DNA from: Merdimonas sp963929015
Lineage (GTDB): Bacteria; Bacillota; Clostridia; Lachnospirales; Lachnospiraceae
Direction of reading: 5' to 3'
DNA: 64,000 bases
Assembly (NCBI RefSeq): GCF_963929015.1
Contig: NZ_CAWVHE010000013.1
Location: 1 to 64,000 of the forward strand
Below are positions 51,772-59,084 of this stretch, piece after piece; the stretch's first letter is position 1; every line of letters starts with the position of its first letter. Both the position numbers and the translations under genes were made by a program. The notes beneath the pieces were generated by a model. The model saw only the letters and a list, made by a program, of their open reading frames with translations, had not been told where the DNA came from and did not search any database.

Positions 51772-53292
51772 ATGGATTATCTCTTAACCGGAACACAAAT
51801 GCAGCAGGCGGATCGTTTTACGATCGAACATACAGATGTGACCGCGCTGGAACTGATGGAACGGGCGGCACAGTCCTGTATACAGGTTATGGAAGAAGAG
51901 CGTATTTCTCTGGATGCGCCCTGTATTGTCTGCGGATCCGGAAATAACGGCGGAGACGGTTTCGCCATTGCGAGACTGCTGGCTGAAAAAGGATATTCCC
52001 CAACGGTCTGCATGGTGGGAAATCGAAAGCATTGCACCCGGGAAACCGAATTTCAGATGGCGGCTCTTGATCAGACCGGGATCCCGGTCAGAGATGGGTA
52101 TGTTCCGGGTAATTACAGCACCGTCATTGACGCCGTCTTCGGCGTGGGGCTGAACCGGGAGATTCAGGGGGATTGCCGGGAAGTTCTCCGCCAGATGAAC
52201 GAATCTTCCGGCCTGAAGGTTGCCATCGATATTCCTTCCGGGATATCCGCAGATACCGGTATGGTAATGGGGATTGCTTTTTTGGCGGACATTACCATAA
52301 CATTTCAGAAAAGGAAAACCGGGCTCTTCCTTTCTCCCGGCCGTTCTTATACAGGCAAGATATTTGTAACAGATATCGGGATCTCCACCAGTCAGCTGTG
52401 TGCGGACGGGATTTTCCTCCCGGATCTTTGCGACTATCAGAAAATGCTGCCTGCCCGTCCGGAAGATGCCAACAAAGGGGATTTTGGGAAACTTCTGGTC
52501 ATTGCAGGAAGCAGGGGAATGTCCGGGGCCGCGTATCTGAATGCCATGGCCGCGTATTTAAGCGGCGCCGGTCTGATCAAGATCTATACAGCCGAAGAAA
52601 ACCGGCAGATCCTTCAATCCGCAGTGCCGGAGGCGATCCTTTGTACTTATCGCGAATTTGACCGGCAGGATCTGACGGAGCTGTTACAATGGGCAGATAC
52701 AGTCTGTATCGGGTCCGGGCTTGGAACCTCTATGACTTCTCTGGAACTTCTAAGGACCACGCTGGAATCCGGAAAAGGGCCTTTTGTGATTGATGCAGAC
52801 GGGCTGAATCTGTTATCCGCACATCCGGAGTCTTTTCGCTGTCTATCCGGAAAAACCGCAGTGCTGACTCCTCACATGAAGGAAATGTCCAGGCTGCTTA
52901 ATACAACGGTGGAAGACTTAAAGGAACACCGGATCTCTCTTTTAAAATCGTTCGTAAAAGAGCATGCAGTGGTCTGCGTTCTGAAAGATGCGCGGACACT
53001 GACCGGCGTCCCTGATCAGGGGCTGTTTTTCAACAGGAGCGGTAATTGCGCCATGGCAAAAGCAGGAGCAGGAGATGTGCTTGCCGGCATCATCGCAGGG
53101 CTTATGGCTCAGCATCAGACACCTGGGAACGCCGCCTGTCTTGGCGTATATCTCCACGGAAGGTCCGGAGATCTGGCCAGAGAAGCAAAAGGCGTTTACA
53201 GTGTTCTGGCAAGAGATCTGCTGGAGTATATCAGTTTCGCATTCATGGAAATCAGCGGGGAAAAACCACAGGAAAGGAAGGAATGGTTATGA
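51772..53292 (+). CDS. nnr: Bifunctional NAD(P)H-hydrate epimerase/dehydratase
   Basis: The 506-residue protein repairs hydrated NAD(P)H. The N-terminal YjeF/NnrE epimerase domain (about 1-205) contains CGSGNNGGDGFAIARLL and VIDAVFGVGLNREI. The C-terminal NnrD dehydratase domain (about 220-500) has GKLLVIAGSRGMSGAAYLN, LTPHMKEMSRLL and the ATP/ADP-binding NCAMAKAGAGDVLAGIIAG. I chose the ATG at 51772 because AGGAGGG lies just upstream and MDYLLTGTQMQQADRF is the usual N-terminus. Its stop overlaps the alr start by 4 bp. Confidence 0.94.
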   Translation: MDYLLTGTQMQQADRFTIEHTDVTALELMERAAQSCIQVMEEERISLDAPCIVCGSGNNGGDGFAIARLLAEKGYSPTVCMVGNRKHCTRETEFQMAALDQTGIPVRDGYVPGNYSTVIDAVFGVGLNREIQGDCREVLRQMNESSGLKVAIDIPSGISADTGMVMGIAFLADITITFQKRKTGLFLSPGRSYTGKIFVTDIGISTSQLCADGIFLPDLCDYQKMLPARPEDANKGDFGKLLVIAGSRGMSGAAYLNAMAAYLSGAGLIKIYTAEENRQILQSAVPEAILCTYREFDRQDLTELLQWADTVCIGSGLGTSMTSLELLRTTLESGKGPFVIDADGLNLLSAHPESFRCLSGKTAVLTPHMKEMSRLLNTTVEDLKEHRISLLKSFVKEHAVVCVLKDARTLTGVPDQGLFFNRSGNCAMAKAGAGDVLAGIIAGLMAQHQTPGNAACLGVYLHGRSGDLAREAKGVYSVLARDLLEYISFAFMEISGEKPQERKEWL

Positions 53293-54452
53293 ACAAATAC
53301 ACAAGAGTCTGTGCCAGGATCGATCTGGACGCAATTGAATACAACATGGAAATGATGAAAAAAAATATCAAAGACAGCACAAAGATCATGGCAGTCCTGA
53401 AAGCAGACGGTTACGGACACGGCGCCGTGCCGATTGCAAAACTCCTGGAAGAAAAAGAGTATATCTGGGGCTTTGCTGTAGCAACACTGGATGAAGCAAT
53501 GGCTCTTCGTAAAAAAGAGATCACAAAGCCGATCCTGGTACTTGGGACGGTATTCCCGGATCAATGGGGCGCAATGATCGAACACGAGATCCGCATGACC
53601 CTGTACCGGGAAGAAGTTACCAAAACAGTGTCTGACCTGGCCTGCCGCATGGATAAGGACGTATACATCCATGTCAAGATAGACACAGGCATGTCAAGAA
53701 TCGGTCTTCCGGTCAATGATTCCAGCGTAGAAAACATCCTGCGGATGAGTCAGATGCCCCGGATCAAAATGGAAGGGCTCTTTACTCATTTCGCCAAAGC
53801 AGACGAAACAGACAAAACATTTACGGAACAACAGCTGTCCCGGTATCTCTGGATCAAAGACCAGCTGGAAGAAAAAGGCGTAACATTCCCTTATTATCAC
53901 TGTTCCAACAGCGCAGGGATCATTGACGTTCCTGAGGCCAATCTGGATCTTGTGCGGTCTGGCATTTCCACTTATGGGCTCTATCCTTCTGAAGAAGTCC
54001 ATAAGGAAAATGTGCCCTTAAAACCCGCCCTTACACTCATCAGTCATGTGGCTCATGTAAAATGGGTGGAGGCCGGAACTCCGGTCAGCTACGGAGGTAC
54101 TTATGTCACAGACCGTCCCACCAGACTTGCCACGATCCCTATCGGCTACGGGGACGGATATCCCCGCAGCCTGTCCAACAAAGGATATGTGCTGATCCGC
54201 GGACAGAAAGCGCCCATCAGAGGCAGAGTGTGCATGGATCAGATGATGGTGGATGTAACCGATATTGAAGGAGCTGATTACGGGGATCAGGTGGTGCTGA
54301 TCGGCCGGGATGGCGAGGAGTCGCTTCCGGTAGAGACTCTAAGCGAGCTTTCCGGAAGGTTCAATTATGAATTTGTCTGTGATCTTGGGAAACGCATCCC
54401 CAGAGAGTTTATCCGGCACGGAAAAGTAACAGAACAGATCGACTGGTTTTAA
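53289..54452 (+). CDS. alr: Alanine racemase
   Basis: The 387-residue PLP enzyme makes D-alanine for the cell wall. The PLP lysine is in MAVLKADGYGHGAVP (near residue 38), and the catalytic tyrosine in RVCMDQMMVD-flanked C-terminal domain is also present (GYGDGYPRSLSN, then GRVCMDQMMVDVT). The start ATG at 53289 overlaps the nnr stop; 53283 is also in frame. The order nnr-alr-mazF is widely kept in Firmicutes. Confidence 0.96.
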   Translation: MNKYTRVCARIDLDAIEYNMEMMKKNIKDSTKIMAVLKADGYGHGAVPIAKLLEEKEYIWGFAVATLDEAMALRKKEITKPILVLGTVFPDQWGAMIEHEIRMTLYREEVTKTVSDLACRMDKDVYIHVKIDTGMSRIGLPVNDSSVENILRMSQMPRIKMEGLFTHFAKADETDKTFTEQQLSRYLWIKDQLEEKGVTFPYYHCSNSAGIIDVPEANLDLVRSGISTYGLYPSEEVHKENVPLKPALTLISHVAHVKWVEAGTPVSYGGTYVTDRPTRLATIPIGYGDGYPRSLSNKGYVLIRGQKAPIRGRVCMDQMMVDVTDIEGADYGDQVVLIGRDGEESLPVETLSELSGRFNYEFVCDLGKRIPREFIRHGKVTEQIDWF

Positions 54453-54544
54453 ATCTTGCGCCTGCGTCTGTCAGATCCTGGAATACTTCCGATAAAAGAT
54501 GGGAATACTCACTACTATCTTAATAGAATCGGAGTGTGAATAAA

Positions 54545-54892
54545 GTGCAGGTCAGACGTGGTGATATTTATTATGCGGATTTAAGTCCGGTCGTGGGATC
54601 CGAACAGGGCGGCATCCGTCCTGTTCTGGTGATCCAGAATAACATCGGCAACAGGCACAGCCCTACGATTATCTGTGCCGCGATCACATCAAGGATGAAT
54701 AAAAGCAAGCTCCCCACCCATGTAGAACTGGATGCGGGTAGGTATCACATTGTCAAAAACTCTGTGGTCCTCCTGGAGCAGGTGCGGACCATCGACAAAC
54801 AGAGACTGAAGGATATGGTCTGCCATCTGGATCAGGAAATCATGAAAAAAATAGATGAAGCTTTAATGATCAGCCTGGAGCTTCATACATAA
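54545..54892 (+). CDS. mazF: MazF-family mRNA interferase (no adjacent antitoxin gene)
   Basis: The 115-residue protein matches Bacillus NdoA/MazF closely: RRGDIYYADLSPVVGSEQGG, then RPVLVIQNNIGNRHSPT, and AAITSRMNKSKLPTHVEL. The catalytic Arg25 and Thr48 are present, so it should be an active sequence-specific RNase. In B. subtilis the antitoxin gene ndoAI lies between alr and mazF. Here the 92 bp between them hold no credible antitoxin frame. The GTG at 54545 is chosen with GGAG at 54531-54534; GTG 54536 abuts that site. Confidence 0.93.
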   Translation: MQVRRGDIYYADLSPVVGSEQGGIRPVLVIQNNIGNRHSPTIICAAITSRMNKSKLPTHVELDAGRYHIVKNSVVLLEQVRTIDKQRLKDMVCHLDQEIMKKIDEALMISLELHT

Positions 54893-54922
54893 CAAAGGAG
54901 TCAAAGGAGTAAAAAACAGACT

Positions 54923-55720
54923 ATGGAAGAGGGCAGTTTATTTCAGCGAATGAAGAATATTTTTCAGGCAGAAGATGAAAAACTGGACGACGGCATGCAA
55001 AAAGAAGCGGCGGTCCTGATCCGAAACATCTTCCGGTATATGGATAAAGACGCAAAGGATATCATGACTCATCGAAAGAACATTGTAGCGATTGATGACG
55101 AAGAGACTCTGGAGGACGCTTTATTTTTTATGCTGGGGGAGAATTATTCCAGATTTCCAATCTGTCACGAAGACATCGACGAGATCACAGGTTTTCTTCA
55201 CTTGCGGGAGGCAATGACCTGTTATCTGGACGAAAGTTTGAGAAAAGTCCCTGTCAGAGAGCTGACCGAATACATAAGACCGGTAGTGTTTGTTCCGGAA
55301 ACCAAAAGTATTGACACGTTATTTAAAAAAATGCAGGCAGAAAAGATCCATATTGTGATCGTCCTGGATGAATACGGGCAGACGTCCGGGCTTGTCGCCA
55401 TGGAAGATATCCTGGAGGAGATCGTTGGAAATATTCTGGATGAGTATGATGAAGAAGAGCCGATGATCGCAAAGCAGGCGGACGACAGTTATCTTGCGGA
55501 CGGGATGAGCAGTCTGGAGGATCTCGAGGACCTGCTTTCCCTGACATTTGAAGATGATGAATACGAAACACTCAACGGATTTCTGATCGATCAGCTGGAC
55601 CGGATTCCGGAAGAGGGCGAAGTCTGTGTGGTAGAATATAAAGGCTATATTTTTACCATCCTTTCTGTGGAGAATAATATCATACAAAGAGTTAAGATTG
55701 AAAAACAACAAAAAGAGTGA
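54923..55720 (+). CDS. CorC/HlyC-like CBS-pair protein without membrane domain
   Basis: The 265-residue protein has two CBS domains (residues about 45-175, with VKDIMTHRKNIVAID-type DAKDIMTHRKNIVAID and EYGQTSGLVAMEDILEEIVG) and a C-terminal CorC_HlyC transporter-associated domain (about 185-262). The DUF21 membrane region usually fused in front is absent. The layout is that of E. coli CorC/YbeX, tied to magnesium/cobalt handling and ribosome maturation. It is 30 bp after mazF. The yebC promoter lies in its last codons. Confidence 0.88.
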   Translation: MEEGSLFQRMKNIFQAEDEKLDDGMQKEAAVLIRNIFRYMDKDAKDIMTHRKNIVAIDDEETLEDALFFMLGENYSRFPICHEDIDEITGFLHLREAMTCYLDESLRKVPVRELTEYIRPVVFVPETKSIDTLFKKMQAEKIHIVIVLDEYGQTSGLVAMEDILEEIVGNILDEYDEEEPMIAKQADDSYLADGMSSLEDLEDLLSLTFEDDEYETLNGFLIDQLDRIPEEGEVCVVEYKGYIFTILSVENNIIQRVKIEKQQKE

Positions 55721-55726
55721 TAGAAT
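55698..55726 (+). promoter_or_regulatory. yebC promoter
   Basis: TTGAAA (55698-55703), 17 bp, TAGAAT (55721-55726), about 45 bp before yebC and overlapping the end of the CorC-like gene. Confidence 0.65.
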
Positions 55727-55771
55727 ATACAAAGTGTGAAAAGATATGATATGAAGAGAGGAATATGAGAA

Positions 55772-56503
55772 ATGTCAGGACATTCAAAATTTGCAAACAT
55801 TAAGCACAAAAAAGAAAAGAACGATGCTGCAAAAGGAAAGATCTTTACAAAGCTTGGAAAAGAACTGGCAGTTGCTGTAAAAGAAGGCGGAAGCGCAGAT
55901 CCTGCCAATAACAGCAGACTTCGAGATGTGATCGCCAAAGCAAAAGCAAACAACATGCCTAACGATACCATTGAAAGAAACATCAAGCGGGCAGACAGCG
56001 ATGCGAACGCAGCAAATTATGAATATATTACATACGAGGGATATGGCCCCAACGGCACGGCCATCATTGTGGAGACGCTGACTGACAATAAAAACCGTAC
56101 CGCCTCCAACGTAAAAAACGCATTTACCAAAGGCGGCGGCAATGTAGGAACTCCCGGCTGTGTTTCCTTTATGTTTGACAAAAAAGGACAGATCATTATT
56201 GACAAAGAAGAATATGAAGGAGATGCGGATGAGCTGATGATGCAGGCTCTGGACGCAGGAGCGGAAGATTTCGCAGAAGAAGAGGACAGCTTTGAGATCC
56301 TGACTTCTCCGGACGATTTCAGCAGCGTACGCATGGCTCTTGAGGAAGCCGGACTTCCTATGGCGTCCGCAGAAGTGACCATGATCCCGCAGACTTATGT
56401 AGCGCTTACGGATGAAAAGGATATTGCGTCTATTCAAAAAACGCTGGACATGCTGGACGATGACGATGACGTTCAGAATGTATATCACAACTGGGAGGAA
56501 TAA
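55772..56503 (+). CDS. yebC: YebC/PmpR-family protein (TACO1-like)
   Basis: The 243-residue protein begins SGHSKFANIKHKKEKNDAAK, has GGSADPANNSRLRDVIAKAK and EGYGPNGTAIIVETLTDNKN, and ends with an acidic segment (DMLDDDDDVQNVYHNWEE). The family was called transcriptional regulators, but bacterial YebC also assists translation of proline-rich stretches. It is cotranscribed with the small gene that follows, 7 bp away. Confidence 0.94.
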   Translation: MSGHSKFANIKHKKEKNDAAKGKIFTKLGKELAVAVKEGGSADPANNSRLRDVIAKAKANNMPNDTIERNIKRADSDANAANYEYITYEGYGPNGTAIIVETLTDNKNRTASNVKNAFTKGGGNVGTPGCVSFMFDKKGQIIIDKEEYEGDADELMMQALDAGAEDFAEEEDSFEILTSPDDFSSVRMALEEAGLPMASAEVTMIPQTYVALTDEKDIASIQKTLDMLDDDDDVQNVYHNWEE

Positions 56504-56509
56504 GATTCC

Positions 56510-56968
56510 ATGGAGGAATTCCGTCAGGATCTGGAGCTGATGTTTGACGACATGCTCCACAAAATCCCGCTATTTAAGAAAAAAACATACAGCCCTGCGT
56601 TTTTGCAGGCATTTGAACAATACCGTGAGCTCCTGGGAAAAATATCGGATCAGTGCGCCCGGGAAGGGGCAGAAAAAGCGGACGCGCTTGCCAGCGTGAT
56701 CCCGGATTATGCGCTTCAGAAGATGCAGAAGCTGTCCAGAAGAGATCAGGAAAAATTTTCTTTGAATTTTAACCTGGCCATGGTGGCATATGTTGTTCCG
56801 CTTTTTTTATATCCCAGAGATCCGGAATGTGAAAAACTGGCAGAAAAAATGGTCAGTGAATGGAACGCGGCAAAGGTTACGAAAATGGAGATCCGCTTAT
56901 CTACCTACGAAAAGATTGCAGCTGGTTTTAAAAAAAGCTGGTTTTCTTTTGGAAGATCAGAGGATTGA
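56510..56968 (+). CDS. Conserved hypothetical protein
   Basis: I do not recognise the 152-residue protein. It is helical, with many charged residues at both ends (MEEFRQDLELMFDDML, TKMEIRLSTYEKIAAGFKKS). A short hydrophobic centre (LAMVAYVVPLFLYP) is too short and internal for a clear membrane anchor. There is no signal peptide or cysteine motif. It lies 6 bp after yebC and before the sulfhydrylase, so cotranscription with yebC is likely. Confidence 0.7.
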   Translation: MEEFRQDLELMFDDMLHKIPLFKKKTYSPAFLQAFEQYRELLGKISDQCAREGAEKADALASVIPDYALQKMQKLSRRDQEKFSLNFNLAMVAYVVPLFLYPRDPECEKLAEKMVSEWNAAKVTKMEIRLSTYEKIAAGFKKSWFSFGRSED

Positions 56969-57002
56969 TTTCAGACATCAAGCATGAAGGAGGACATTGT
57001 CT

Positions 57003-58283
57003 ATGAGCAACTACAGAAGAGAAACCAAATGTGTACAGAGCGGATATCAGCCGGAAAACGGGGAACCGAGAGTTCTGCCGATCTATCAGAGCACTACTTT
57101 CAAATATAGTTCCAGCGAGCAGATGGGCAGACTGTTTGATCTGGAAGAATCCGGCTACTTTTATACTCGTCTTCAGAACCCCACCAATGACGCCGTGGCG
57201 GCAAAAATCTGTGATCTGGAAGGCGGCTGCGCGGCCATGCTTACTTCTTCCGGACAGGCGGCAAGTTTTTATGCCATTATGAATATTGCGGCTGCAGGAG
57301 ATCATATTGTATGCGCGTCCGCACTGTATGGCGGCACCTACAACCTGTACGCTCACACGATTAAAAAAATGGGAATTGACGCTACGTTTGTGGATCCGGA
57401 CTGCAGCGAAGAAGAATTAAACGCGGCATTTCAGGATAACACCAAAGCTGTTTTTGGTGAAACCATCGCCAATCCGGCTCTTGTCGTACTGGACATTGAA
57501 AAGTTTGCAAAAGCAGCTCACAGCCACGGAGTGCCGCTGATCATTGATAATACCTTTGCCACTCCGATCAACTGTCGTCCTTTTGAGTGGGGTGCAGACA
57601 TTGTAACACATTCCACGACCAAATACATGGACGGCCACGCCACCTGTGTAGGCGGAGCAATCGTAGACAGCGGCAATTTTGACTGGGAAGCATACGCAGA
57701 TAAGTTCCCGGGACTTACGACTCCGGACGAGACCTATCACGGAATCGTTTATACCCGGAAATTTGGCAAAGGCGCCTACATCACCAAGGCAACCGCTCAG
57801 CTGATGCGGGATCTTGGATCCATCCAGTCTCCCCAGAACGCATTTTTGCTTAACCTCGGTCTGGAAACCCTTCATCTGCGGATGGAACGCCATTGTCAGA
57901 ATGCCAGAAAAGCTGCCGAATATCTGAAGAACCACGAAAAGGTAGCCTGGGTCGAGTGCCCGTCGCTTCCGGGAGATAAATATTATGAGCTGGCACAGAA
58001 ATATATGCCGGACGGTACCTGCGGAGTCATTACTTTTGGACTCAAAGGCGGAAGAGAAGCTGCTGTCCGCATGATGGACAGCTTAAAGATGATCGCGATC
58101 GTAACACATGTGGCGGATGCCAGAAGCTGTGTCCTGCATCCGGCAAGTCACACGCACCGTCAGATGAACGACCAGGAGCTTATGGAAGCCGGCGTACGTC
58201 CGGATCTGATCCGTTTCAGCGTAGGGATCGAAAACATCGAAGATATCATCGAAGATCTGAAACAGGCATTGGAAGAGGTATAA
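57003..58283 (+). CDS. metY: O-acetylhomoserine aminocarboxypropyltransferase/sulfhydrylase-like PLP enzyme
   Basis: The 426-residue enzyme belongs to the Cys/Met-metabolism PLP family. YRRETKCVQSGYQPENGEPRV and PIYQSTTFKY open it; TRLQNPTNDAVAAKI, IIDNTFATPINCRPFEWGAD and HSTTKYMDGHATCVGG follow, with the PLP lysine in STTKY near residue 206. The long insert and C-terminus (HPASHTHRQMND) are MetY-like, making homocysteine from O-acetylhomoserine and sulfide. The ATG at 57003 has AAGGAGG upstream. No S-box riboswitch is seen. Confidence 0.92.
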   Translation: MSNYRRETKCVQSGYQPENGEPRVLPIYQSTTFKYSSSEQMGRLFDLEESGYFYTRLQNPTNDAVAAKICDLEGGCAAMLTSSGQAASFYAIMNIAAAGDHIVCASALYGGTYNLYAHTIKKMGIDATFVDPDCSEEELNAAFQDNTKAVFGETIANPALVVLDIEKFAKAAHSHGVPLIIDNTFATPINCRPFEWGADIVTHSTTKYMDGHATCVGGAIVDSGNFDWEAYADKFPGLTTPDETYHGIVYTRKFGKGAYITKATAQLMRDLGSIQSPQNAFLLNLGLETLHLRMERHCQNARKAAEYLKNHEKVAWVECPSLPGDKYYELAQKYMPDGTCGVITFGLKGGREAAVRMMDSLKMIAIVTHVADARSCVLHPASHTHRQMNDQELMEAGVRPDLIRFSVGIENIEDIIEDLKQALEEV

Positions 58284-58291
58284 AATCATCC

Positions 58292-58330
58292 AAACACCTC
58301 CATACTAAGAAAAAAGTATGGAGGTGTTTT
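58292..58330 (+). terminator. metY terminator whose 3' arm carries the tepA ribosome site
   Basis: AAACACCTCCATAC (58292-58305) pairs perfectly with GTATGGAGGTGTTT (58316-58329), followed by TTT. The GGAGG at 58320-58324 is 7 nt before the tepA GTG, so the stem would hide it when folded. Confidence 0.85.
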
Positions 58331-58331
58331 T

Positions 58332-59018
58332 GTGGAAAAAAACGAAACAGACGAGCAGATCCGGGAAACCGGGAGCCTGGACCTTGGCAGCGAAACCGGG
58401 CGCCACAGGATCCGTCTGCTAACCATTATCGGCGAGATCGAAGGCCATGAGACCGTATCCGGCAATACCAAGGCCACAAAATACGAACATCTTTTGCCAA
58501 TGCTTGCGGAAATTGAAGACAGTGACCAGATCGACGGACTTTTAATTCTGTTGAACACCCTGGGCGGCGATATTGAAGCAGGGCTTTCGATTGCTGAAAT
58601 GATCGCTTCCTTAAGTAAACCGACGGTTTCTCTGGTCCTTGGCGGCAGCCATTCCATTGGCGGCCCGCTGGCAGTATCTGCAAAGTATTCATTCATCGTG
58701 CCAAGCGGCACCATGATCATTCACCCGGTCCGGTCCAGTGGAATGTTTATCGGAGTCGCTCAAAGCCTGCGGAACATGATCCGCACACAGGACCGTATCA
58801 CACGTTTTTTATCCGAACATTCCCGGATGACTCAGAAACGCATCGAAGAACTGATGCTTAATCCCAAAGAGCTTGTAAAAGATGTAGGAACCATGCTGGA
58901 AGGACCGGAGGCTGTCAGGGAAGGATTGATCGACGAAGTCGGCGGCCTTAGCAATGCTTTGCATAAACTGCACGAAATGATAGAGAAAGAGCATCAGAAA
59001 AAGTGTAAAAATATGTAA
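58332..59018 (+). CDS. tepA: TepA-type ClpP-family protease
   Basis: The 228-residue protein has the Clp protease fold: LLILLNTLGGDIEAGLSI, the nucleophile in LGGSHSIGGPLA (Ser108), and the histidine in MIIHPVRSSG (His131). A C-terminal GPEAVREGLIDEVGG matches the acidic residue region. TepA is the ClpP-like translocation-enhancing or spore-associated type. The start GTG at 58332 depends on the SD within the upstream hairpin. No clpX partner is near. Confidence 0.9.
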   Translation: MEKNETDEQIRETGSLDLGSETGRHRIRLLTIIGEIEGHETVSGNTKATKYEHLLPMLAEIEDSDQIDGLLILLNTLGGDIEAGLSIAEMIASLSKPTVSLVLGGSHSIGGPLAVSAKYSFIVPSGTMIIHPVRSSGMFIGVAQSLRNMIRTQDRITRFLSEHSRMTQKRIEELMLNPKELVKDVGTMLEGPEAVREGLIDEVGGLSNALHKLHEMIEKEHQKKCKNM

Positions 59019-59046
59019 TGACATGCCTTTTCAAAAATGATATACT
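59018..59046 (+). promoter_or_regulatory. ftsK promoter
   Basis: ATGACA (59018-59023), 17 bp, TATACT (59041-59046), about 40 bp before ftsK. The -35 is imperfect. Confidence 0.55.
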
Positions 59047-59084
59047 AATATATAGTATTGCCAATTGTAAGGGGGAACTGATCC

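Noticed and set aside
54453..54544. Short ATG frame (14 residues) between alr and mazF as an antitoxin
   Set aside because: It is far too short, has no ribosome site and no MazE-like features.
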